Below are positions 19,357 through 26,676 of a stretch of 64,000 bases of DNA, in pieces. This stretch comes from Pseudomonas sp. P8_229 (GTDB lineage: Bacteria > Pseudomonadota > Gammaproteobacteria > Pseudomonadales > Pseudomonadaceae): NCBI RefSeq assembly GCF_034008635.1, contig NZ_CP125378.1, positions 5,394,501 to 5,458,500 on the forward strand, given 5' to 3'. Position numbers and translations under genes: made by a program. The notes below the pieces were generated by a model that was not told the origin of the DNA, did no database searches, and was given only the letters and a program-made list of their open reading frames with translations. Positions within the stretch are counted from its first letter, which is position 1. Each line of letters opens with the position of its first letter.

Positions 19357-19411
19357 GGGAGCACGGTGTAAATGGATGGCATGGGCAGGTTCTGGCAAAT
19401 TCGGTCTCGCA

Positions 19412-19427
19412 ATATACAAAACTATAT
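19412..19427. promoter_or_regulatory. Candidate operator for the TetR regulator
   Basis: ATATA-CAAAAC-TATAT is a perfect inverted repeat 55 bases upstream of the TetR start and 70 bases before the divergent GNAT gene. Its position suits autoregulation. It does not match the RutR consensus, so the assignment is only positional. Confidence 0.35.
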
Positions 19428-19497
19428 AGCGGTGGGGCCAGCTAACTCGTCGGACAGCGCTATGCTGGTTCGACGATTCAAATAATGGAGAGGGAAT

Positions 19498-19956
19498 ATG
19501 ACTATTCAGGTAATGCGCGCCACCACTGCTCAGTTGGAGGCGGTGGCGGAACTGTTCGACGCTTATCGTGGTTTCTATCAACAGCCGTCGAATCTGGCGC
19601 AATCGCGAGCGTTCATTGCCGAGCGCATGGACGGTGACGAATCGGCAATTTTCCTCGCGCAGGATGAAAACGGCGGAGCGCTGGGCTTTGTACAGTTGTA
19701 CCCGACGTTTTCCTCGATCGATGCCCACCGCACCTGGCTGCTCAGTGATTTGTTCACCGCGCCTGCCGCCCGTGGTCGTGGCGTCGGCCGGTTGCTGATG
19801 AACACGGCGCGGGACTTTGCGCTGCAGACCGGCGCCAAAGGGCTGGTGCTGGAAACCGCCACCGACAACTTCACCGCGCAGGGTTTGTACGAGTCGCTGG
19901 GTTATGTGCGCGATACGGGTTATTACACCTACATGCTCGACTTGCGTCAGGGCTGA
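19498..19956 (+). CDS. GNAT family N-acetyltransferase
   Basis: Acetyltransferase of 152 residues with unknown substrate. The central strand and acetyl-CoA loop are RTWLLSDLFTAPAARGRGVGRLLM (loop ARGRGVG near residue 95). The C-terminal LYESLGYVRDTGYYTYML holds the usual tyrosine. A purine-rich ribosome-binding site (GGAGAGG) stands nine bases before ATG 19498. It is divergent from the TetR gene, which could regulate it. Confidence 0.88.
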   Translation: MTIQVMRATTAQLEAVAELFDAYRGFYQQPSNLAQSRAFIAERMDGDESAIFLAQDENGGALGFVQLYPTFSSIDAHRTWLLSDLFTAPAARGRGVGRLLMNTARDFALQTGAKGLVLETATDNFTAQGLYESLGYVRDTGYYTYMLDLRQG

Positions 19957-20082
19957 CTGACTTTTTGTGTAAATTTCCCGATTCAGTCTTTCCTCAAGCG
20001 ACTGCTCTCTCTAGAATCCGCCCGGCCTCCGCAATGGAGGCTCTTTGATATCACTCGGCTCGGTTCAGATAGGGAAGACAAT

Positions 20083-20718
20083 ATGCAATTCGGGAAAATC
20101 CTGGCGCTGGGCCTGGTGCTTACGCTGGGTGGTTGTGCCAGTTTCACCAAAGACGAAGTGGCGCCGGTCAAACTGCCATCGATGGCCAGCTACGCCAACA
20201 AGCCCAATGTCTATGTGGATTTCGACTTCTATCAGGGCGAGCCGAAAAGCGCTTCGGCTGTAGAGGTGCCGCAGGCACGTGACCAGCTCAAACCAGAGCT
20301 GCAAAAGATTCTGAGCGATTCCGGCCTGTTTGGCCGTGTCACGCTGGACGAGTTCCAGAAGCAACCGGGCGATTACAGCCTGCGCCTGAAAATGTACAAC
20401 CATCCGCCGAATGCCGGTTCGATGGTGCTGGGCTTCATCAGTGGTTTCAGTCTGGGGGTGATCCCGGCATACGGCACGGATCAATACACCATGAGCCTCG
20501 AAGCCGTGGACGGAACGGGTCAGGCCCTGACCACCGCGAGCAACCACGATGCGGTGGGTACCTGGATCGGCATCTGGTTCATTCCGCTGATGGGCAACAC
20601 CCCGAAGGCAGCGGTCAACGACACGTTCGCCCGTCAGGTCAATGCGCTGCTCAAGCAAATGATCGACAACAACCACCTGAAATACTCGGCGCTCGAGACT
20701 CGTATTCCACGGGCGTGA
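20083..20718 (+). CDS. Predicted outer-membrane lipoprotein
   Basis: Lipoprotein of 211 residues. The signal MQFGKILALGLVLTLGGC ends in a lipobox with C18 acylated. The mature part includes VYVDFDFYQGEP, a long hydrophobic-glycine stretch (GSMVLGFISGFSLGVIPAYG) and a C-terminal helix. I do not recognise the family. It faces a second lipoprotein gene (20941-21486), and the two have a similar general plan (lipobox, central glycine-rich hydrophobic stretch, NAV...N segments), so they may be distant relatives or partners. Confidence 0.72.
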   Translation: MQFGKILALGLVLTLGGCASFTKDEVAPVKLPSMASYANKPNVYVDFDFYQGEPKSASAVEVPQARDQLKPELQKILSDSGLFGRVTLDEFQKQPGDYSLRLKMYNHPPNAGSMVLGFISGFSLGVIPAYGTDQYTMSLEAVDGTGQALTTASNHDAVGTWIGIWFIPLMGNTPKAAVNDTFARQVNALLKQMIDNNHLKYSALETRIPRA

Positions 20719-20722
20719 TGCG

Positions 20723-20936
20723 AAAAAAAGAGCCGCAATCGCGATAATGCCGATCAGTTAAGCGCAGATCCCCTGTGGGAGCGGGCTTGCTCGCGAAAGC
20801 GGTAGGACAGTCAACATCAATGTTGGCTGGGCCGACGTCTTCTCGAGCAAGCCCGCTCCCACTATTGATCTTCGATGCTTTGAGCATTGAGTTCGCTTAA
20901 CTGATCGGCATTAGCCGCAATCGCGGCTCTTTTTTT
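20723..20936. repeat. Inverted terminator arms enclosing a REPIN
   Basis: Left arm 20723-20764 and right arm 20895-20936 are near-perfect inverted copies, with identical AAAAAAAGAGCCGC and TAATGCCGATCAGTTAAGCG blocks. Between them a complete REPIN occupies 20774-20862. The right arm contains a working plus-strand terminator: AGCCGC-AATC-GCGGCT at 20913-20928, followed by a T-run. The whole lies between convergent lipoprotein genes. Confidence 0.85.
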
Positions 20937-20940
20937 GCCC

Positions 20941-21486
20941 TTACTTCAGGGCCTGGATGAACTGCGGATCGCTGTACAGTTCTTTCAGCAAATCGCGCAG
21001 CATCGGGTTGTAAGCGTTCACCGCATTCGGAATCGCAATGAAACCGAAGAAGCTGCTGCTCCACTGGCTGCTGACATTCTTGGTCGCGTCGTAGACCACG
21101 TCCTGGCCATTGAGCAGCGTGAAGCGTGCCGCGAGCTGACCGTCGCCTGTGCCCATGCCGGCCGACAGTTCGTTCTTCACTACCAGCACTTTCAACTGAC
21201 GCTGGGCTTGCGGATCAAGCAGGCCGGCCTTGCGCAGCTCTTCAGTGATCGCGTCCTGAATGTGCGCCGGGATGCTGCCGGATGGCGAGCGCACCGGGTT
21301 GGCCCGTACCACCAGCGAGCCTTCGCCGGACTCGGCACTCACTTGCGGATTGCTGATCGCGTGCAGGGGCGGGGTCTGCTTGAGCTTCTGGACGTTTTCG
21401 TAGCTCGGCTCGTAGCGGGTCATGGTCATGCCGCAGCCTTGCAGCAGCACGGCCAGCATCGGGATCAACAACAGAGACTTTTGCAC
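20941..21486 (-). CDS. Predicted lipoprotein
   Basis: Lipoprotein of 181 residues with signal MQKSLLLIPMLAVLLQGC (lipobox LQGC, acylated C18). The mature chain carries SIPAHIQDAITEELRKAGL, a pattern seen in DUF4410-like lipoproteins, and the hydrophobic SSFFGFIAIPNAVNAYNPMLRDLL near the C-terminus. Function is unknown. It is convergent with 20083-20718 through the shared nested terminator. Confidence 0.72.
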   Translation of the reverse strand: MQKSLLLIPMLAVLLQGCGMTMTRYEPSYENVQKLKQTPPLHAISNPQVSAESGEGSLVVRANPVRSPSGSIPAHIQDAITEELRKAGLLDPQAQRQLKVLVVKNELSAGMGTGDGQLAARFTLLNGQDVVYDATKNVSSQWSSSFFGFIAIPNAVNAYNPMLRDLLKELYSDPQFIQALK

Positions 21487-21569
21487 GGCGTTTCCTTGCG
21501 TGAGGATAAGGGGGGGCGAATTATGGGCAGAGTGCCATCATTGAGCAACCGTCTTCGCCCAAGCTGTAA

Positions 21570-21890
21570 TCAGCCTTCCGCGAGCCGTCCTTGTGTTTGT
21601 TGTTCGACCAGCCATTTCTCGATCTGCGCCAGTTCCCAGGTACTCAACAGATTGACCGGGTCGGTGCCATAGCGGGCGTTGAAATACCAATCGCCATCCT
21701 CCGGGCTGTGGCAGTGTTCACAATGATGTAATCGCCCACCCTCGACCTCCAGCAACAGGCGCCAGCCGTCAATATCCACGGCCATCAGGCCGGCGTCGCC
21801 GGGCGACGGGCACAGGTTGAATAGCCGCACACCCAGCGCGGCCTCGCGCAGGCGTTGGCAAACGTCGCGGGCGGTCAGCAATGCAGTCAT
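21570..21890 (-). CDS. Hypothetical protein with CxxC pair
   Basis: A soluble protein of 106 residues, possibly of the Pseudomonas DUF7693-type group (from memory, unverified). It has a CEHCHSPEDG segment near residue 57 that could bind metal or form a disulfide, and a tryptophan-rich C-terminal part (GDWYFNARYGTDPVNLLSTWELAQIE). There is no signal peptide. It is divergent from the SulP transporter gene, 160 bases away, with no clear functional link. Confidence 0.6.
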   Translation of the reverse strand: MTALLTARDVCQRLREAALGVRLFNLCPSPGDAGLMAVDIDGWRLLLEVEGGRLHHCEHCHSPEDGDWYFNARYGTDPVNLLSTWELAQIEKWLVEQQTQGRLAEG

Positions 21891-22047
21891 GGTTGTACTC
21901 GGTGGCGGCAGAAGCGCGTCAGCATAAATCGCGCGTCGATGGGTGTCAGCGATTGCTGGCCCGATTCCGAACTATTCCGTACCATCCGCACCCCACTTTT
22001 TTACGAATATCAGCGGCCGCGCTCGTCGGCCGTCAGTCAGGTAAGCC

Positions 22048-23493
22048 ATGAAACCGATACGTCTGCGCGCCGATGTCCTGGCCGGACTCACCACCTCGTT
22101 TGCCTTGTTGCCCGAATGCATTGCGTTTGCGCTGGTGGCCCACCTCAATCCGCTGATGGGCCTGTACGGTGCCTTCATCATCTGCACCTTGACCGCGTTG
22201 TTCGGCGGCCGGCCGGGGATGGTCTCCGGGGCGGCGGGTTCAATGGCGGTGGTGATTGTCGCGCTGGTGGTGCAGCACGGCGTGCAATACCTGCTGGCGA
22301 CGGTGTTGCTGGGTGGCTTGATCATGATGGCGTTCGGCTTGTTGCGTCTGGGCAAACTGGTGCGCATGGTGCCGCACCCGGTGATGCTCGGCTTCGTCAA
22401 CGGCCTGGCGATCATCATTGCGCTGGCGCAACTGGAGCATTTCAAGAGCGGCGAACACTGGCTCAGCGGCACGCCGTTGTACCTGATGACCGGGCTGGTG
22501 GTGCTGACCATGGCCATCGTCTACCTCCTGCCGCGCCTGACCCGCGCGGTGCCGCCGGCACTGGTGGCGATCCTTGGCGTGGGGCTGCTGGTCTACCTGT
22601 TCGGCCTGCCGACCCGCACCCTCGGCGACATGGCGCACATCGCCGGTGGTCTGCCGAGCTTCGCGCTGCCGGACATCCCGTGGAACCTGGAGACCCTGCG
22701 CATCATCGCCCCCTACGCGATTCTGATGGCGCTGGTCGGCCTGCTGGAAACCCTGCTGACCCTCAACCTCACCGACGAAATCACCGAAACCCGTGGCTAT
22801 CCGGATCGCGAGTGCGTGGCGCTGGGTGCGGCGAACATGGTCTCCGGTGCGTTCGGTGGCATGGGCGGTTGCGCGATGATCGGCCAGACCGTGATCAACC
22901 TCAGCTCCGGCGGACGCGGACGCTTGTCCGGGGTGGTGGCGGGGGGGCTGATTCTGTTGTTCATCCTGTTCCTGTCGCCGCTGATCGAGCGCATTCCGCT
23001 GGCGGCGCTGGTGGGTGTGATGTTCGTGGTCTCGCAGCAGACCTTCGCCTGGGCCTCGTTGCGGGTGTTGAACAAAGTGCCGCTCAACGATGTGCTGGTG
23101 ATCATCGCGGTGACCACCATTACCGTGTTCACCGATCTGGCCACCGCTGTGCTGTGCGGGATCATCATTGCCGCCCTGAATTTTGCCTGGCAGCAGGCCC
23201 GTGAGTTGTACGCCGATGAACATCTGGAAGCCGACGGCAGCAAACTCTATCGCCTGCACGGCACACTGTTTTTTGCCTCGACGACGCCGTTCCTCAACCA
23301 GTTCGACCCGGCCAATGACCCGGCGAAAGTCACGCTGGATTGCCGGCATCTGAGCTTCGTCGATTATTCCGCGATTGCCGCGCTGAAGACCTTGCGCGAG
23401 CGTTACGCCAAGGCAGGCAAGGAGTTGCAGGTGTTTCATCTGTCCGAGCGCTGCAAGAAGCTGTTGAAACGCGCCGGAGTGGAACACCACTGA
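22048..23493 (+). CDS. SulP family inorganic anion transporter with STAS domain
   Basis: Inner-membrane transporter of 481 residues. Residues 1-385 hold about twelve hydrophobic segments, with the SulP signatures AGLTTSFALLPECIAFALVAHLNPLMGLYG near the N-terminus and GMGGCAMIGQTVINLSSGGRGRLSG in the middle. Residues about 395-475 form a C-terminal STAS domain (VTLDCRHLSFVDYSAIAALKTL). Substrates of this family include sulfate, bicarbonate and dicarboxylates; none can be assigned here. The gene is alone and is followed by the REPIN array. Confidence 0.88.
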   Translation: MKPIRLRADVLAGLTTSFALLPECIAFALVAHLNPLMGLYGAFIICTLTALFGGRPGMVSGAAGSMAVVIVALVVQHGVQYLLATVLLGGLIMMAFGLLRLGKLVRMVPHPVMLGFVNGLAIIIALAQLEHFKSGEHWLSGTPLYLMTGLVVLTMAIVYLLPRLTRAVPPALVAILGVGLLVYLFGLPTRTLGDMAHIAGGLPSFALPDIPWNLETLRIIAPYAILMALVGLLETLLTLNLTDEITETRGYPDRECVALGAANMVSGAFGGMGGCAMIGQTVINLSSGGRGRLSGVVAGGLILLFILFLSPLIERIPLAALVGVMFVVSQQTFAWASLRVLNKVPLNDVLVIIAVTTITVFTDLATAVLCGIIIAALNFAWQQARELYADEHLEADGSKLYRLHGTLFFASTTPFLNQFDPANDPAKVTLDCRHLSFVDYSAIAALKTLRERYAKAGKELQVFHLSERCKKLLKRAGVEHH

Positions 23494-23513
23494 GCGCTGT
23501 AACGCAGATCCAC

Positions 23514-24264
23514 TGTGGGAGCGGGCTTGCTCCGGGCGGCGTTCCGACGAAGGCGTCAGGTCAGTCGACATGGATGCTGGATGTTCCGGCCTCTTCGTGA
23601 GCAAGCCCACTCCCACCCTTGATCTCGGCCAGCCCCGAATCCTCCATCCACCACCAATCTACAGTGGGAGCGGGCTTGCTCCGGGCGGCGTTCCGACGAA
23701 GGCGTCAGGTCAGTCGACATGGATGCTGGATGTTCCGGCCTCTTCGTGAGCAAGCCCACTCCCACCCTTGATCTCGGCCAGCCCCGAATCCTCCATCCAC
23801 CACCAATCTACTGTGGGAGCGGGCTTGCTCCGGGCGGCGTTCCGACGAAGGCGCCAGGTCAGTCGATATGGATGCAGAATGTGCCAACCCCTTCGTGAGC
23901 AAGCCCACTCCCACCCTTGATCTCGGCCAGCCCCGAATCCTCCATCCACCACCAATCTACTGTGGGAGCGGGCTTGCTCCGGGCGGCGTTCCGACGAAGG
24001 CGTCAGGTCAGTCGACATGGATGCTGGATGTTCCGGCCTCTTCGTGAGCAAGCCCACTCCCACCCTTGATCTCGGCCAGCCCCGAATCCTCCATCCACCA
24101 CCAATCTACTGTGGGAGCGGGCTTGCTCCGGGCGGCGTTCCGACGAAGGCGTCAGGTCAGTCGACATGGATGCTGAATGTGCCAACCTCTTCGTGAGCAA
24201 GCCCACTCCCACCTTCGATCTCGGCCAGCCCCGAACCCTTCATTCACCACCAATGCCCAGTGGG
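23514..24264. repeat. Tandem REPIN array, left part (period about 149 bp)
   Basis: Five near-identical units start at about 23514, 23663, 23812, 23961 and 24110. Each holds a REPIN (GTGGGAGCGGGCTTGCTCC ... GTGAGCAAGCCCACTCCCAC) plus a fixed spacer with CTTGATCTCGGCCAGCCCCG and CCTCCATCCACCACCAATCTA. A sixth partial unit runs into the insertion sequence at 24265. Units 3 and 5 differ by a few bases. No gene is present. Confidence 0.92.
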
Positions 24265-24289
24265 AGATTCTATGGTTCATGCCTAGCCC

Positions 24290-25237
24290 CTAAACGGCTT
24301 TAGGTGAGTATTCGCTCTGGTTTTTCAACAGAGCAAATACCACCCGGGCAAGCTTGCGGGCTAGTGCGACCAGTGCTTGGGTAGTGCTCAATCCGCGCTC
24401 TCTTAAAGCCTCATAAAACCCTTTCCACGCCGAGGTCCGGCTCGCCGCCATTGCAGCGTTGTGCAGCAATCGACGTGCCTCTGAGTCGCCTCGTTTGGTC
24501 AGGCAGCGACGGCCTTTCTTTTTGCCTGAGTCCGATATGCGCAGATCCAGGCCTAGAAAGGCGATGAAAGCGTCGGCATTCCTGAAGTCCCCACGCTGAA
24601 AGGATGCGAGCAAGCGGGCGCCGGTCAACGTACCGATGCCTTCTACCTTCATGCAACGCTTGAGCTGAGCGCCTAAACCGGCTTCGTCTATCTGCGCCAG
24701 GATCGTTTTCTCCAGCAGGATTTCCAGTCTTTGCATGGCGTTTATCTGATTTTTGAAAGCGGTTTTGAGCAATGGCTCATTCTCCCAGCTCTGCTTGAGG
24801 CTGACACGAGCCTGGACCAGAGCCGCACGACGCCGGAAAAGACTGATGAGCCGGCAATACAAGGGCGACGGCGGTGTCCAAGGGCGTAAGTGGTCCCCTT
24901 CGTTTGTCAGATAACGGGCCAGTAATCGGGCATCCAGCGCATCAGTTTTGGCGCGAACGTTCACACCTTTGCGGTAATGGCTGAGCTCATAACCGCCAAC
25001 CATATAGATCACGCAACCATCGGCATACGCCAGATCAGCAAATTCCTGGTGATAGATATTGGTGGCTTCGATGGCGATTGCCACTGGCTTGGCAGCGGTT
25101 TTGAGCCATTTCTTGATCGCCGCTTTGGTATTGGAGATTGTCTCGAGCTGATCTGATTCGGCGTGATAAATCACCAGTTCGTCCTTGGCGACATCAACCC
25201 CGATAATCGACTGAGTGGTAACGACGGGCATTGCCAT
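24290..25237 (-). CDS. IS110 family transposase (DEDD RuvC-like recombinase)
   Basis: Recombinase of 315 residues. The N-terminal RuvC-like domain has the DEDD tetrad D15 (IIGVDVAKDE), E57 (IAIEATN), D99 and D102 (KTDALDARLLARY). A coiled-coil region follows at about 130-190. The C-terminal Tnp domain has GIGTLTGARLLA and the serine candidate S237 in ISDSGKKKG, where IS621 has its catalytic serine. All expected residues are present, so the element may still be active. It ends close to the 3' boundary of the element, with the long non-coding part upstream, as in the IS110 rather than the IS1111 group. Confidence 0.93.
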   Translation of the reverse strand: MAMPVVTTQSIIGVDVAKDELVIYHAESDQLETISNTKAAIKKWLKTAAKPVAIAIEATNIYHQEFADLAYADGCVIYMVGGYELSHYRKGVNVRAKTDALDARLLARYLTNEGDHLRPWTPPSPLYCRLISLFRRRAALVQARVSLKQSWENEPLLKTAFKNQINAMQRLEILLEKTILAQIDEAGLGAQLKRCMKVEGIGTLTGARLLASFQRGDFRNADAFIAFLGLDLRISDSGKKKGRRCLTKRGDSEARRLLHNAAMAASRTSAWKGFYEALRERGLSTTQALVALARKLARVVFALLKNQSEYSPKAV

Positions 25238-25269
25238 GAGAAATCCTCCGGGCTAAGGTTTGAACGCTT

Positions 25270-25425
25270 GAAGGGTTCACCCAGAGGCGCAGGCTTGTTC
25301 CTATCGTCGGTCTAGGCCAGATGCATTCTTTATCGGCGCTTGGGTGAAAGGAGGAGGGGTGAAATCTCCCACGGTCTGTACTGCGCTAACAGTCAGAATC
25401 GAGCCTTGTCCCTCCTCCTCCCTTC
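25270..25425 (-). ncRNA. Candidate bridge RNA of the IS110 element
   Basis: The leader upstream of the transposase can fold into two loops in the IS621 order. Target loop: AGGCTCG (25406-25400) and GTGGGAG (25372-25366), separated by an ACTG/CAGT hairpin and closed by a GGAGGAGGG/CCCTCCTCC stem. Donor loop: AGAAT (25329-25325) and ACAAG (25298-25294), closed by TTCACCCA/TGGGTGAA. The four segments match the occupied REP target (left and right) and the element's own two ends, each at the core dinucleotide. Exact RNA ends are not determined. Confidence 0.78.
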
Positions 25426-25440
25426 AAGTCCTACCATACA

Positions 25441-25674
25441 AGCGAGCCTGCTCGCGAAGGCGTCAGGTCAGTCGACATGGATGCTGGATGTTCCGGCCTC
25501 TTCGTGAGCAAGCCCACTCCCACCCTTGATCTCGGCCAGCCCCGAATCCTCCATCCACCACCAATCTACAGTGGGAGCGGGCTTGCTCCGGGCGGCGTTC
25601 CGACGAAGGCGTCAGGTCAGTCGACATGGATGCTGGATGTTCCGGCCTCTTCGTGAGCAAGCCCACTCCCACAG
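25441..25674. repeat. Tandem REPIN array, right part
   Basis: The array continues after the IS with the remainder of the interrupted REPIN (variant CGAGCCTGCTCGCGAAGG), the fixed CTTGATCTCGGCCAGCCCCG spacer and one further complete REPIN ending at 25674. Confidence 0.9.
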
Positions 25675-25692
25675 ATGCGATGCCAAAGATCA

Positions 25693-26586
25693 CTATCGGG
25701 CGAATTTCTTTGCGCCGGCCACGCAGAGGATGACGCCAACCGTCACCGCCAGCATGCCGATGCTGACGTGCTCATGCAGCAACGTCGCCGCCAGCGCCAG
25801 GCCGAAAAACGGTTGCAGCAACTGCAACTGTCCGACGGCCGCGATCCCGCCCTGGGCCAGCCCGCGATACCAGAACACAAAGGCAATCAGCATACTGAAC
25901 AGCGAAACGTAGCCCAGGCAGGCCCATGCCGACACGCTGATGCTGCTGAACGACGGCGGGGCCAGCCACAGGCTCGCGATTGCCATCAATGGCAGCGACA
26001 ACACCAATGCCCAACAGATCACCTGCCAGCCACCCAGTGTGCGCGACAGTTTTGCGCCTTCGGCATAACCGAGACCACAGACCAGAATCGAGGCCAGCAT
26101 CAGCAGGTCGCCGGTGGGCGAGGCGGACAGCCCCTGCGACAAGGCAAACCCAACCACCAGCGTGCTGCCGAGGATCGAGAAGATCCAGAACACCAGACGC
26201 GGACGCTCGCCACCGCGCAATACACCAAATAACGCAGTCGCCAGTGGCAGCAAGCCAACAAACACAATCGAATGTGCCGACGTCACGTGTTGCAGGGCCA
26301 GCGCCGTCAGCAACGGGAAGCCGAGCACGACGCCCAATGCCACGATGACCAATGACAACCACTGATCCCTCGCCGGTCGCCGTTCACGGAACAACCACAA
26401 CAAGGCCACAGCCAGCACGCCGGCAATGGTCGCACGCGCGACGGTGAGAAACACCGGGTCGAACTCCAGCACTGCCAGACGCGTAGCCGGCAGTGAGCCG
26501 CTGAAAATCACCACGCCAATAAAGCCGTTGATCCAGCCACTGGTTTTTTCCAGGGTCGGGTGGGGCAGATTAGAGGTTCGTTCCAT
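25693..26586 (-). CDS. DMT superfamily transporter (EamA domains)
   Basis: Inner-membrane exporter of 297 residues with ten predicted membrane segments, arranged as two EamA repeats (about 15-145 and 160-290). Marker segments are GSLPATRLAVLEFDPVFLTVARATIAG and the second-repeat YRGLAQGGIAAVGQLQLLQPFFGLALA. Such transporters export amino acids or related metabolites. It is divergent from a MocR-type regulator, and such pairs usually form a regulator-target unit, so the transporter is probably controlled by it. The 3' end faces the REPIN array. Confidence 0.88.
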   Translation of the reverse strand: MERTSNLPHPTLEKTSGWINGFIGVVIFSGSLPATRLAVLEFDPVFLTVARATIAGVLAVALLWLFRERRPARDQWLSLVIVALGVVLGFPLLTALALQHVTSAHSIVFVGLLPLATALFGVLRGGERPRLVFWIFSILGSTLVVGFALSQGLSASPTGDLLMLASILVCGLGYAEGAKLSRTLGGWQVICWALVLSLPLMAIASLWLAPPSFSSISVSAWACLGYVSLFSMLIAFVFWYRGLAQGGIAAVGQLQLLQPFFGLALAATLLHEHVSIGMLAVTVGVILCVAGAKKFAR

Positions 26587-26642
26587 ACTAAATTGTGCTC
26601 AGAGGTGGGTTGCGTTGGGTCGATCCTATGGCTGAGAATCAG

Positions 26643-26660
26643 GACAATCAAAAAATTGTC
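26643..26660. promoter_or_regulatory. Candidate operator for the MocR regulator
   Basis: GACAAT-CAAAAA-ATTGTC is a perfect inverted repeat in the 90-base gap between the divergent transporter and regulator genes, 16 bases before the regulator start. Position and symmetry suit a shared operator. Confidence 0.5.
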
Positions 26661-26676
26661 ATGGATACATCCCGGC

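Larger units (their letters stand above)
24267..25440 (-). mobile_element. IS110 family insertion sequence (IS621-like), inserted in a REP element
   Basis: Element of about 1.17 kb without conventional inverted terminal repeats, carrying one DEDD transposase and a roughly 200-base non-coding leader. The limits follow from the interrupted REP: GTGGG-AG on the left (core AG at 24265-24266) and AG-CGAGCCTGCTCGCG on the right (core 25441-25442). Read along the transposase strand, the core is CT on both sides, the same dinucleotide as IS621. The ends share a short imperfect subterminal TATGGT. Confidence 0.88.

Noticed and set aside
23514..25674. Regular repeats as a possible CRISPR array
   Set aside because: The period is about 149 bases, the spacers are identical rather than unique, and each unit is a REPIN. 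No cas genes are present.
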